A stretch of 64,000 nt of DNA from Thermomicrobiales bacterium (GTDB taxonomy: Bacteria; Chloroflexota; Chloroflexia; Thermomicrobiales; UBA6265), in the NCBI GenBank assembly GCA_019637585.1, contig JAHBVL010000004.1, positions 325,722 through 389,721 on the forward strand, given 5' to 3'. Below, piece after piece: positions 8,649 to 16,957 of the stretch (its first letter is position 1; every line of letters begins with the position of its first letter). Position numbers and translations under genes: made by a program. Under the pieces are notes generated by a model. It had not been told where the DNA came from. It was given only the letters and a program-made list of their open reading frames with translations, and ran no database searches.

Positions 8649-9643
8649 CAGGCGAAGGCAGGCATTACCGAGTCAGCGAGGATATCGACGGTCTCCGTGT
8701 CGACTTCGAAGACATTGGCGATGAAGTACTTGAACCCCATCCCCTTCAGTTCCTCGTAGAAAGCGATCGCGTCCTCCGGCGTACCCGGGAAGAGCGCGTC
8801 GCCACACCAGTCCAGTTTGTCCTGACCGTAGACGTCGGCCAGCCATTGCATCTTCGCTTCGACGGCCGCGGCATCACGCCCCAGCACCAGGGTCATCGTG
8901 AAATGGGTGCGGAGCACCGAGTCGCTCGGCCGCCCGAACTGGGCGAGGTAGTCATCCAGACGGGTGAACTTGCGAGCGATCTGCTCCGATGTGAATGCGC
9001 CGCCGATCGACGGGTGAGCGCCCATGTTGGAGGCGTCGGCGTATTGCGCCACCTGGCGAAGGGTGACCTTCTCGCCGCCGCCGGCCAGTAGAATCGGTAC
9101 CCGGGGCTCCTGCACCGGCAGCGCAAATGCGCCTGCCGGCACATCGACAGACCATTGCTCACCCTCGAAAGCGAAGGCCTCGCCACTCCAGATGCCGCGC
9201 AGAATGGCGATCGTTTCTTCCATTCCCTGGAGGCGATTCGGAGTCGACGGGTAGTCGAGCCCCATCTCTTTGAATTCCTCGGGCAGATCGCCGATGCCGA
9301 TACCAAGCACCAATCGGCCGCCAGAGATGCGGTCGACATCTGCCGCCTGTCTGGCCAGCATGTAGGGCGACCGGTAGTAGATGCAGTCGACCAGCGTGCC
9401 GAGCCGGATGGTCGATGTCGAAGCGGCCAATGCCGCCAGCGATGTCCAGCAGTCGGTATTCACACCGGGGTGGTCATAGGCGAAATACGCGTCGTACCCC
9501 TGCGCTTCCATCTTCTGCACGATGCCGATAAACGCGCTCCAGTCCGCCGGTTGGGGGAAGAAGCTGACCGCCCACCGAATCCGTTCCTGTCCTTCGGCTA
9601 CCCATGGATGTATGTCTCTCGGCGTCAGGTCAACAGCGCTCAT
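8648..9643 (-). CDS. LLM-class flavin (probably F420)-dependent oxidoreductase
   Basis: 331 aa from ATG 9643, where GAGGA is spaced six bases upstream; the ATG two codons earlier sits directly on that site. It is a luciferase-like TIM barrel: IRWAVSFFPQ, YDAYFAYDHPGVNTDCWTSL, TIRLGTLVDCIYYRSPYML and SGGRLVLGIGIGDLPEEF match the conserved first half of the family, including the Asp-His pair and the cofactor-binding GIGIG loop. PVQEPRVPILLAGGGEKVTL is the later conserved strand. F420 dependence is typical of this subgroup in Actinobacteria and Chloroflexi but cannot be read from sequence alone. Substrate unknown. It is divergent from the SUMF1 operon, with an 83-bp gap. Confidence 0.88.
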   Translation of the reverse strand: MSAVDLTPRDIHPWVAEGQERIRWAVSFFPQPADWSAFIGIVQKMEAQGYDAYFAYDHPGVNTDCWTSLAALAASTSTIRLGTLVDCIYYRSPYMLARQAADVDRISGGRLVLGIGIGDLPEEFKEMGLDYPSTPNRLQGMEETIAILRGIWSGEAFAFEGEQWSVDVPAGAFALPVQEPRVPILLAGGGEKVTLRQVAQYADASNMGAHPSIGGAFTSEQIARKFTRLDDYLAQFGRPSDSVLRTHFTMTLVLGRDAAAVEAKMQWLADVYGQDKLDWCGDALFPGTPEDAIAFYEELKGMGFKYFIANVFEVDTETVDILADSVMPAFA

Positions 9644-9726
9644 CAGCATTCCTCATTTCGCGATCGTTCGAAGTGCTGGCAGAATACCCGAAGCAGACAG
9701 GTTCATCCCGGCAGAGGTTGGGCACA

Positions 9727-11175
9727 GTGCGGTCAGACATCTCATTCGACTGGATCGCCTTTCCGGAGGGCGAATTCTGGATGGGCAGCGATCCTCGCTG
9801 GGCGGCTGCGCCACAGCCGGACGAGATGTCCCTCCATCGCGTCGACTTGCCGGCCCACAGGCTCTCGCGAACGCCGGTGACCAATGCCCAGTATGCCGAA
9901 TTCGTGGCCGAAACCGGCCACGAACCGCCGGGTCACTGGGTGGGGTGTTGTCCTCCCAGCCAGATCGCCAATGCGCCGGTGACCTACGTCTCCTGGCAGG
10001 ACGCCCACGCGTTCTGCATCTGGGCGGGAGGCCGTCTCCCCAGCGAAGCCGAATGGGAGAAAGCGGCCCGTGGACCGTCATTGGAATCCGGATCGGACCA
10101 TGCCGCTCCGACCCTCTGGCCCTGGGGAGACGATCTTCCCGGATTGGAGCATGCGCATTTCGATGAGCAACGCAGAGGCATTCCACCGGGAATGCAGGGA
10201 CCGCATCCGGTGGGTGAGAAGCCGGCGGGATCTGGTCCCTGGGGGCATCTCGACCTGGCCGGCAATGTTTGGGAATGGACGTCGTCCCGCTACGAACCCT
10301 ATCCCTGGACTGATGACCGCGACGCTGATCCGGGCACGATGGACCTCGTCACGGTGCGGGGCGGCACCTACAACCACGATCTTTGCGGTGTTCGGTCGGC
10401 CGCGAGAACACCGGTTTACCCGGCGGCGCGAGACGTCTACATCGGATTCCGGCTGGCCTGCGCCGTCGATTCGAGCCCCATCGCCGGGATCGACATGATC
10501 GAGATTCCAGCTGGTCCCTTTTGGATGGGAAGTGCGCCAGTAGAGAAGTCCGGGCCGGTTTTCCCGGATGAAATCCCGCGCCACGCGGTGACCCTGCCTC
10601 CGTTCGAGATTGCACGGTGTCAGGTGACCAATACCGAGTACCGGCAATTCGTGTTGTCGACTGGACATCCGGCGCCGGCGCATTGGCCCGCGGGAGCGAT
10701 CCCTGCCGGTCTGGAGCGGCATCCTGTCACCTGGGTCGACTGGCGGGACGCGTCTGCCTTCTGTGACTGGGCGGGTGTGCGTCTGCCGACCGAAGCCGAA
10801 TGGGAACGAGCCGCAGCCGGTCCGGGTAGTCGTCTCTATGCCTGGGGAGATGACCAACCAGACGCCACCCGCCTGAACCTGGCGGGATCGGGCACATCGC
10901 CAGTGGGGGCATTTCCATCAGGAGCGACGCCAGATGGCATCATGGATATGACTGGGAATGTCTGGGAATGGGTGCAGTCTCGATATGCTCCCTATCCATA
11001 CAGAACCGGCTATGGCCGGGAGGATCGCGAACCGCCTGGCCGCCGAGTCCTGCGAGGCGGGTCGTTTCTGACGCACGATCCCGGTCTGCTGCGGACTGCG
11101 GCGCGCAGTCTCAGCCATGAAACGAGACGCCGGGAGCACATTGGATTTCGGGTTGCCCGGACGCGAGGAGAATAG
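9727..11175 (+). CDS. Protein with two tandem SUMF1 (formylglycine-generating-enzyme-like) domains
   Basis: 482 aa from GTG 9727 (AGAGG nine bases upstream); the frame is open from 9604 but that part overlaps the divergent gene. Two complete FGE/SUMF1 folds follow each other. Domain 1 (about 1-225) has FPEGEFWMGSD, GGRLPSEAEWEKAARG, LAGNVWEWTSSRY and IGFRLA. Domain 2 (about 230-482) has IPAGPFWMGSA, VRLPTEAEWERAAAG, MTGNVWEWVQSRY and IGFRVAR. True FGEs use two Cys near the GGSxxC..SYC motif. Here domain 1 has GGTYNHDLCGVR with a single Cys and domain 2 has GGSFLTHDPG with none, so sulfatase activation is unlikely. First gene of a three-gene operon with an opine-type dehydrogenase (9-bp gap) and a FAD enzyme; a role in modifying an amino-acid-derived product is inference. 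Confidence 0.85.
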   Translation: MRSDISFDWIAFPEGEFWMGSDPRWAAAPQPDEMSLHRVDLPAHRLSRTPVTNAQYAEFVAETGHEPPGHWVGCCPPSQIANAPVTYVSWQDAHAFCIWAGGRLPSEAEWEKAARGPSLESGSDHAAPTLWPWGDDLPGLEHAHFDEQRRGIPPGMQGPHPVGEKPAGSGPWGHLDLAGNVWEWTSSRYEPYPWTDDRDADPGTMDLVTVRGGTYNHDLCGVRSAARTPVYPAARDVYIGFRLACAVDSSPIAGIDMIEIPAGPFWMGSAPVEKSGPVFPDEIPRHAVTLPPFEIARCQVTNTEYRQFVLSTGHPAPAHWPAGAIPAGLERHPVTWVDWRDASAFCDWAGVRLPTEAEWERAAAGPGSRLYAWGDDQPDATRLNLAGSGTSPVGAFPSGATPDGIMDMTGNVWEWVQSRYAPYPYRTGYGREDREPPGRRVLRGGSFLTHDPGLLRTAARSLSHETRRREHIGFRVARTRGE

Positions 11176-11184
11176 ACGAAGACG

Positions 11185-12261
11185 ATGTCATGCATCACTG
11201 TGCTGGGCGGAGGCAACACCGCGTTCAGTATCGCCGCGAAGCTGGCGCTGGAGGGTCATGAGATCCTCATTTGGGAGCATCCGGCTTTCGCCCACACCAT
11301 CGACCCGATCAGGGGGTCGCTGGCCATCGCGCTCCATCACCCGGCAGGAACGCGTCTGGCGCAGGTTGCCGGTGTCACGACAGACGCGGCCGAGGCGCTC
11401 GCCTGGTCCGACCTGCTCCTCTGCTCGGTGCCTTCCTATGCGCACGCCCCGTTTGCCGAGCAACTCGTGCCTCATCTCCGGTCGGGACATATGCTGGCCC
11501 TATTGCCTGGCAACCTGGGCTCTCTCGCGTTCGCCGATGCGATCGCCGAGCGGGGCGTGTCGGGTGTCGTGGTGTGTGAGTCGGATACGGCGCCATATGT
11601 CTGCCGCAAAACAGCGCCGGGCGAAGCGACGATCTGGGGAGAGGTGACCGGTCTTGGTATCGGTGTGTTTCCACAGAGTCAGACGTCGGAGATTGTCCCT
11701 GAACTGGCTGGGCTCTTTCCCGGCGCCGTGCCGCACGCTCATGTTCTCGCCGCCGGTCTGTCGGCGATGAATCCGGTCGTTCATCCTCCCGGCGTCTTGC
11801 TCAACGCTGGACGGGTGGAAAAGAGTCGCGGCGATTTCTACTTCTACGACGAAGGTGTGACCCCCTCGGTTGTGCGGGTGATCGAAGCGCTCGATGCCGA
11901 ACGACTGGCTATTGGCGCGGCATTCGGTCTCGAGCTGACGCCGGTTGATGAGGCATTCCACGTCGCTGGATTCGGACCGGCGGGCGATCTCTGGAGTGTG
12001 ATCAATGGGTCCCGCATGCTCACCGCGCTGCGAGCGCCCGGTTCGCTCGACACGCGCTGGTTGACCGAAGATGTGCCGTATGGCTTGCTTCCCTGGTCGG
12101 AGCTGGCCCGAATCGTGAGCGTCGCGACTCCGGTCATCGACGCCCTGATCACGCTGACTGGTGCACTGACCGGTCACGACTTCCGCGCCGAATCTCGAAC
12201 GCTCGACAGTCTCGGTCTGGCCAATGCCACCCGCGACTCCATTCTGGATGCATTGAACTAA
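11185..12261 (+). CDS. NAD(P)-dependent octopine/nopaline dehydrogenase-family enzyme
   Basis: 358 aa. Residues 1-30 form the Rossmann nucleotide-binding motif (VLGGGNTAFSIAAKLALEG). The later NPVVHPPGVLLNAGRVE is the signature of the opine dehydrogenase C-terminal domain (PF02317), containing the catalytic His region. Such enzymes reductively condense an amino acid with a 2-oxo acid, making opines or opine-type metallophores. It is the second gene of the SUMF1 operon, 9 bp after its neighbour and 34 bp before a flavoprotein. No nicotianamine-synthase-like gene or dedicated transporter sits beside it, so a staphylopine-like role is unproven. Confidence 0.87.
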   Translation: MSCITVLGGGNTAFSIAAKLALEGHEILIWEHPAFAHTIDPIRGSLAIALHHPAGTRLAQVAGVTTDAAEALAWSDLLLCSVPSYAHAPFAEQLVPHLRSGHMLALLPGNLGSLAFADAIAERGVSGVVVCESDTAPYVCRKTAPGEATIWGEVTGLGIGVFPQSQTSEIVPELAGLFPGAVPHAHVLAAGLSAMNPVVHPPGVLLNAGRVEKSRGDFYFYDEGVTPSVVRVIEALDAERLAIGAAFGLELTPVDEAFHVAGFGPAGDLWSVINGSRMLTALRAPGSLDTRWLTEDVPYGLLPWSELARIVSVATPVIDALITLTGALTGHDFRAESRTLDSLGLANATRDSILDALN

Positions 12262-12295
12262 CCGTCGCCGCTTCGTTCTGACAGGAGATGTACTC

Positions 12296-13441
12296 GTGCC
12301 GATCGACACGCTTGTTATCGGGGCTGGTCCCTTTGGATTGTCGTTAGCCGCCGGTCTGGCGGCGCGTGGAGTGGATTACCGCACCATCGGGACCAGCATG
12401 AGTTTCTGGAAGCAGAACATGCCGCCTGGCATGTTTCTGCGCTCTTCCTGGGACTGGCACCTCGATCCGCAGGGTGAATGGACGATCGAGCGCTTTCTCG
12501 GGGAGCAGGATCTGACCACATCCGAAGTCCATCCAATTCCGATCGATGTCTATCTCGACTACGTGGAATGGTTCCGGGTGAACGCGGGGATCGAACCGGA
12601 GAATCTGGTGGCCACTCGTGTCGACCGGCTGGACGACGGGCGATTCATCGTCGCCACCGGTCAGGGTGAGTCGATTGAAGCAAAAAGGGTCGTGCTGGCA
12701 TTGGGGTTCTCCAGTTTTTCGTCGGTGCCGCCCGAGCTCACGGCAATGCTGCCGCCCGAGCATGTCCACCACACAGTCGATGCGAATGATTTTGCCCACG
12801 CGGCAGGCAAGCGGTACCTCATTGTCGGCGGGCGGCAGAGTGCGTTCGAATGGGCCGCATTGCTCGCTGAAGCGGGAGCGAAACAGGTGGATGTGGTGCA
12901 CCGTCACGCCTCCCCGGCGTTTGCGGAAGCAGACTGGACCTGGGTGCCCCCGCTGATGGATCGCATGATGGAGAACCCGGCTTGGTACCGGTTGCTGACG
13001 AGCGAGGAAAAGGAGCACTACCGGCTGCGGCTATGGGGAGAGGGGCGTCTCAAGGTCGAGCCATGGCTCGAAGCGCGGATCGCCGCCGGACCGGTTGCCG
13101 TGCGGCCCCAAACCTCGCTGGCGGGAGCGACGCAGTCGCCGGATGGGCTCACGATCCAGCTCAGCTCAGGGGATGCGGTCGAGGTGGATGAGGTGATCCT
13201 GGCGACCGGCTACAAGCCCGATATCGGCCGTCTCGGGCTGCTGTCGGAAGGCAACGTGCTCGCCGGGATCGACACCGACAATGGTCTACCCATCCTCGAC
13301 ACCGCGTTTCAGACATCGGTTCCCGGCCTCTACATGACCAGCTTGCTGGCGAGCCGCGATTTCGGACCATTTTTCGGATTCACCGTCGCGGCGCGGGGCG
13401 CGGCAACAGTCCTCGGCGATCACTTGGCGGGAAGCTGCTAA
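12296..13441 (+). CDS. FAD/NAD(P)-dependent monooxygenase-like oxidoreductase
   Basis: 381 aa, GTG start with AGGAG about nine bases upstream. The N-terminus has the FAD-binding GxGxxG motif (LVIGAGPFGLSLAAGLAARG). A second dinucleotide motif appears mid-protein (RYLIVGGRQSAFEWAALLAEAG), and VDEVILATGYKPDIG is the ATG motif that closes the FAD domain of flavin monooxygenases and amine N-hydroxylases. PPGMFLRSSWDWHLDP is a typical substrate-entrance segment of this group. Possible roles are amine N-hydroxylation or Baeyer-Villiger-type oxidation. It follows the opine-type dehydrogenase, so the product of that enzyme may be its substrate (inference). Its TAA stop overlaps the TAG stop of the convergent RES toxin gene. 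Confidence 0.83.
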   Translation: MPIDTLVIGAGPFGLSLAAGLAARGVDYRTIGTSMSFWKQNMPPGMFLRSSWDWHLDPQGEWTIERFLGEQDLTTSEVHPIPIDVYLDYVEWFRVNAGIEPENLVATRVDRLDDGRFIVATGQGESIEAKRVVLALGFSSFSSVPPELTAMLPPEHVHHTVDANDFAHAAGKRYLIVGGRQSAFEWAALLAEAGAKQVDVVHRHASPAFAEADWTWVPPLMDRMMENPAWYRLLTSEEKEHYRLRLWGEGRLKVEPWLEARIAAGPVAVRPQTSLAGATQSPDGLTIQLSSGDAVEVDEVILATGYKPDIGRLGLLSEGNVLAGIDTDNGLPILDTAFQTSVPGLYMTSLLASRDFGPFFGFTVAARGAATVLGDHLAGSC

Positions 13442-14124
13442 TCGACGGGTTCGTCGTGGACAGCATGGTCCGTTGACGGAATGGCCAGATGCCAGAGTTT
13501 TGCCACCTCCTGCAGGTCGGGATCGGTTTGTGACAGCGTAGCCGGCTGGGACAGGCGAATGATCCGTGCTGAGTCGAAGAGAGCCCAGCACGTCTTGCTC
13601 GTGTCGTGGCAGCTTGCATAGGCGATTCCTTTGATGCCATGGTCGATTGCCCATCGACCGATGAGCTGCGTGACGCGGTGATCATTCGAAAGAAGGTCGC
13701 CGAGGACGAAACGTCCACCGATCCCCATTAGTCGGAGCTGGGTGGCCAGCTCGGAGCGCAGATGGGCGTGAATGGCCGGCGATCGAACGTCGAGCCACCG
13801 CTGGTTGGGGTGGACCGAGAACGTGCAGATTCTGCGACGGAAGTAGGATGGCGGGATGACTCCCTCGAGCCGGTCGATGCCATGGTCTCCTCCAGCAACC
13901 ACCTCATTTCGCGCAGCAAGAGCTGCAAGATCGAAGCGGAACTGATCGAGTGACTCCATGAACGCACCGATGCGTTCTGCCGCGGCGTAGAGCGTTGGTG
14001 TTCGGCCAAGTGGATCGTCATATCGTCCTTTTCCTAGGACGGACAGTGGAGGAAACTCCAGGGGATCAGGTGATCGGCCGATCCGATAGAGGAGAGGAGG
14101 ATCGGCTGCGTATTCGACGGCCAC
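13438..14124 (-). CDS. RES-domain toxin (NAD+ phosphorylase family)
   Basis: 228 aa, GTG start at 14122-14124. The RES fold is recognised by LYRIGRSPDPLEF, LGKGRYDDPLGRTPTLYAA, FMESLDQFR and, near the end, IKGIAYASCHDTSKTCWALF. The Arg, Tyr and late Ser positions correspond to the NAD-binding and catalytic residues described for RES toxins such as MbcT, which degrade NAD+. The central 60 residues are longer than in minimal RES toxins. It directly follows the Xre-type antitoxin gene (TGAGTG, stop adjoining start), the usual antitoxin-toxin order. Assigned as a type II system on family grounds. Confidence 0.87.
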   Translation of the reverse strand: MAVEYAADPPLLYRIGRSPDPLEFPPLSVLGKGRYDDPLGRTPTLYAAAERIGAFMESLDQFRFDLAALAARNEVVAGGDHGIDRLEGVIPPSYFRRRICTFSVHPNQRWLDVRSPAIHAHLRSELATQLRLMGIGGRFVLGDLLSNDHRVTQLIGRWAIDHGIKGIAYASCHDTSKTCWALFDSARIIRLSQPATLSQTDPDLQEVAKLWHLAIPSTDHAVHDEPVD

Positions 14125-14544
14125 TCAGCCGTATGAAATGAATGCCAGGGCAGCATCCATGGCTTGCTCGCTGCCGTCCGGTTCGCGGGCAATAATCCAG
14201 ACCGGCGCGCGATGATCGAGGTAGGGGTTCATTCCCAGAAACCAGGCAGGCACCGTCTCTTCGTCATCGACGATTGTGATGATCTGGGCGATCTGGTATG
14301 CATCTCGCAGCTTGCGTAGCGACTCGTCACGCGGAGTCCGCTCGCCGCGAGCCCACTTGCCGACTGCCTTGGGATCATTCACGCCGGTCATGAATGCCGT
14401 CCACTTCTGGCCCAACGTGTGCTGGAAGAATCTGGCGATATCGGCTGGGCACGTTTCGATAGCCCGTTTGTGGGCGGCCACCAGCACGGTGTTCACCTGG
14501 GTGTCGAGTTTCGATTCGTCGAGCTGAACTGCGGCGAGCGCCAC
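14125..14544 (-). CDS. Xre/MbcA/ParS-type antitoxin
   Basis: 139 aa, GTG start with AGGAG eight to nine bases upstream. The middle holds a helix-turn-helix-like segment (FMTGVNDPKAVGKWARGERT) and the C-terminus the toxin-binding domain of this family: TVPAWFLGMNPYLDHRAP is the conserved WFxGxNPxL segment, followed by a final helix, EQAMDAALAFISYG, that in MbcA-like antitoxins inserts into the toxin active site. It precedes the RES toxin with no gap, so expression is coupled. A TATGAT-like -10 lies at 14566-14571 on the minus strand; autoregulation is expected from the family but no operator was identified. Confidence 0.85.
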   Translation of the reverse strand: MALAAVQLDESKLDTQVNTVLVAAHKRAIETCPADIARFFQHTLGQKWTAFMTGVNDPKAVGKWARGERTPRDESLRKLRDAYQIAQIITIVDDEETVPAWFLGMNPYLDHRAPVWIIAREPDGSEQAMDAALAFISYG

Positions 14545-14637
14545 GGCAACATCTCCTGCCGATCAATCATACCGAACAAAGACTACGGCATTGGCACCCA
14601 AAGCGCCACCTTTGCCATCAAGTCCTACGAGTGGCGT

Positions 14638-16188
14638 TTATTGGGAGGGGGACTCTTGCGACCTCAGCACCGGCAGGACCTGATTCGATTTCGAAGACTG
14701 CGGCGCTGGAAGCGATCCTGGCGACCCGAATCGTTTGAAGGTCAGGAGCACTGCTTCCCCGGCACACCCGCCGAGCACACCGGCGCCGATCGATGTGGCA
14801 AACAGCAATGGCAGGTAGTACCGGTTGAAGTCGACGCCCAGCGCCAGGAGGATCAGCGCTGATTGGCCCAATACGGCGGCGGCGGCTAACGCATGAGGGC
14901 TGGCCAGACCGCGGCGCCAGGCCAGGTAGACGAGGAGAAGCAGTCCCGGCAGGGCCAGATAGAGATCGATCCGCACGCCCGACCAGTCCGCCCCAAACAG
15001 GTTGCCCAGCCCGGTAATCACCCGGTCGCTGCTGCTGTACCGATCGTTGAGATTCTGCCAGGTGCGCTCCAGCGCTTCGGTGCGACTCCCGATGGCCGCC
15101 TGGGGCCAGAACCCGGCTTGGTTGTCCATTTCCTTCCGACGGAAGGCGAAAAGGAAGCGCACGCGCTCGATCGGCGCGGACCAGAGGTAGGGATAGGTGA
15201 TGATAAAGAGGAGGCCGACAATTGCCGGCTGAACGCCAAGCATCCAGCCCAGTGGTCGCTCAGTACCCCACGACAAGCGGTTGATCCAGCGCCAGACGCG
15301 ACCGAGATAGCGCTGACTCCGCAACCAGGGATCGACGAGGAGCACGCCCCCGTAGACCGCGAATCCGGCGGCGAGACCAAGCGGACTCAGCTTCGTCGAT
15401 GCCCCAGCCGCCATCGCCAATCCGAGCAGAATCGCCCGGCCCCATGTCGGTTTCTTCGCCAGCCAGACCGCGGCCAGCACCGACAGCGAGACGAAAAAGG
15501 TAAAGACCGCGTCGGACGTCGCCAGCGTAGCCAGATAGTGATTGAGCGGGTTGGCGATCAGCATGGCGGCGCCAAGCACGCCGCCCAGGATGTTGGTCAG
15601 CTCCGCCACGATCAGAAAGAGGGCTACGGCGGTCAACGCGGCCACAACCATGCTGCCGCGCCGAGCGGCCATCAAATCACCTTCGGCCGGCATGGCGTTG
15701 CGCGTGACGTTCCAGGTGACATTCGACTCGAATCCATAGTGGAAGTCCCAAGCTCGATTCGTGTCGAGATCACGCCCCTGAGCCAGTAGGAAGAGCCCGG
15801 TCATGTAGGAGCCCATCGGAGGTTGGCCGCGGATCAGGTAGCGATCCTCCCAGACAGAGCTGAGCGGATTGAGCGTTTCTCGCAGGTAGTAGGCCCGGTT
15901 GATCCAGCGGGACTCATCCGGATGGAAGGGAGAGCTTCTCAGTTCGGAGGAGATGTCCCAGATCGCGCCGGCAAAGATCGCCAGCGATACCAGAGCGAGC
16001 AGGAGCGTTCGGTTGTGACCGGATGACTGGAGCCAGCGCTTCGCTCTCCCGCCCCCTTCAGAGCCGGGGGCCGCGGGAGCATCCAGATGTCTCTCGTTGG
16101 ATTCCTGCTGACTCACCGCGAGCTCCTGCACTCGGATTTCCGCGAGTTCTGAAGTGTACCGAACGCTCCTGCGGTGAAGATGCGCCAT
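14638..16188 (-). CDS. Membrane glycosyltransferase of the GT39/ArnT superfamily
   Basis: About 516 aa from ATG 16188; the start is uncertain because no good ribosome-binding site is seen and the frame runs to 16254. After a cytoplasmic tail there are roughly ten to twelve hydrophobic helices. The first extracytoplasmic loop carries SPFHPDESRWINRAYYL, whose Asp-Glu pair matches the catalytic acidic motif of protein O-mannosyltransferases and ArnT-like enzymes. Such proteins transfer a sugar from a polyprenyl-phosphate donor to a protein or lipid acceptor on the outer face of the membrane. The acceptor here is unknown. It lies downstream of aroA and upstream of the toxin-antitoxin pair on the same strand. 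Confidence 0.82.
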   Translation of the reverse strand: MAHLHRRSVRYTSELAEIRVQELAVSQQESNERHLDAPAAPGSEGGGRAKRWLQSSGHNRTLLLALVSLAIFAGAIWDISSELRSSPFHPDESRWINRAYYLRETLNPLSSVWEDRYLIRGQPPMGSYMTGLFLLAQGRDLDTNRAWDFHYGFESNVTWNVTRNAMPAEGDLMAARRGSMVVAALTAVALFLIVAELTNILGGVLGAAMLIANPLNHYLATLATSDAVFTFFVSLSVLAAVWLAKKPTWGRAILLGLAMAAGASTKLSPLGLAAGFAVYGGVLLVDPWLRSQRYLGRVWRWINRLSWGTERPLGWMLGVQPAIVGLLFIITYPYLWSAPIERVRFLFAFRRKEMDNQAGFWPQAAIGSRTEALERTWQNLNDRYSSSDRVITGLGNLFGADWSGVRIDLYLALPGLLLLVYLAWRRGLASPHALAAAAVLGQSALILLALGVDFNRYYLPLLFATSIGAGVLGGCAGEAVLLTFKRFGSPGSLPAPQSSKSNQVLPVLRSQESPSQ

Positions 16189-16225
16189 GAATGGCGAGGC
16201 CACGTACTGTGTGGGCGCCGCGACG

Positions 16226-16945
16226 TCAGGTTCGACGCAGGAGCTCCAATTCATCGAAGTAGTGCGGAAATGTTTTGGCGACGCAGGACGGATCGAGAAT
16301 CGTCACGCCTGGTGCGCGCAACCCGGCTATGGCGAAACTCATCGCCATGCGGTGGTCGTCGTAGGTGTCGATGCGGGCCGGCACGACTGGCCGGGGTGTG
16401 ATCGTCAAACCATCCTCCCGCTCGACGACCTCCTGGCCAAGCTTCCGCAGCTCGGTCGCCACAGCGGCCACCCGGTCGGTTTCCTTGAGCCTGGCATGAT
16501 GGATACCCCGGATGGTGGTCGGGCCCGAGGCAAACGGCGCGATCGCCGCCAGGGTCTGGGCGGTGTCGGAAATGGCGTTGAGATCGAGGTCTACGCCGCG
16601 CAGCGCGCCATCCGGTGGACCTGTTACCTCGGTGAAGTCATCGCCAAGGGTCACGCGAGCGCCCATCGCTTCCAACACTCGTACGAACTCCAGATCTCCC
16701 TGCGTGGAGCTGGCGCCCAGACCATCGACCCGGACGCGTCCCCCAGTCGCCGCGGCTGCGGCGAAAAAATAGGACGCATTGGAGGCATCGGGTTCGATAT
16801 GGTACGCCCGGCCGGTATAGTGCTGACCGGCCCGGACGGCAAATGTCCGCCAGTTTGCGGTATCCAGCTCCGCTTCGACCCCGAAATCGCGCATCACAGC
16901 GGCGGTCATGGTCATGTACGGTTTTTTTAATGATACGGCGACCAC
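16226..16945 (-). CDS. aroA: EPSP synthase, C-terminal part (aroA split by adapter artefact)
   Basis: This frame encodes the second half of 3-phosphoshikimate 1-carboxyvinyltransferase: KPYMTMTAAVMRDFGVE, EPDASNASYFFAAAAA, the catalytic KETDR segment and YDDHRMAMSFA. It is in the same reading frame as the N-terminal part at 16952-17530. Together 16226-17530 makes 435 codons, the normal length of the enzyme, with a single in-frame TAG at 16952-16954 that lies within an Illumina adapter sequence. The gene is therefore very probably intact in the organism, and the ATG at 16945 is not a real start. The enzyme makes EPSP from shikimate-3-phosphate and PEP in the aromatic amino-acid pathway. Confidence 0.92.
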   Translation of the reverse strand: MVAVSLKKPYMTMTAAVMRDFGVEAELDTANWRTFAVRAGQHYTGRAYHIEPDASNASYFFAAAAATGGRVRVDGLGASSTQGDLEFVRVLEAMGARVTLGDDFTEVTGPPDGALRGVDLDLNAISDTAQTLAAIAPFASGPTTIRGIHHARLKETDRVAAVATELRKLGQEVVEREDGLTITPRPVVPARIDTYDDHRMAMSFAIAGLRAPGVTILDPSCVAKTFPHYFDELELLRRT

Positions 16946-16957
16946 CGAGATCTACAC
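16929..16957 (+). other. Illumina P5 adapter sequence embedded in the assembly
   Basis: Positions 16929-16957 match the 29-nt Illumina P5 flow-cell oligo exactly (it begins AATGATACGGCG and ends GATCTACAC). Read on the minus strand it is followed by seven A bases (TTTTTTT at 16922-16928), as happens when a read runs through the adapter and off its end. It introduces TAG into aroA. The replaced stretch keeps the length and frame expected between the conserved REGV and KPY segments, so about 36 bp (16922-16957) were overwritten rather than inserted. This is an assembly artefact, not biology. Confidence 0.95.

Noticed and set aside
9727-11175. SUMF1 protein as the maturase of the sulfatase-like enzyme at 36656
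   Set aside because: Its SUMF1 domains lack the two catalytic cysteines and the sulfatase-like enzyme has Thr at the modified position.
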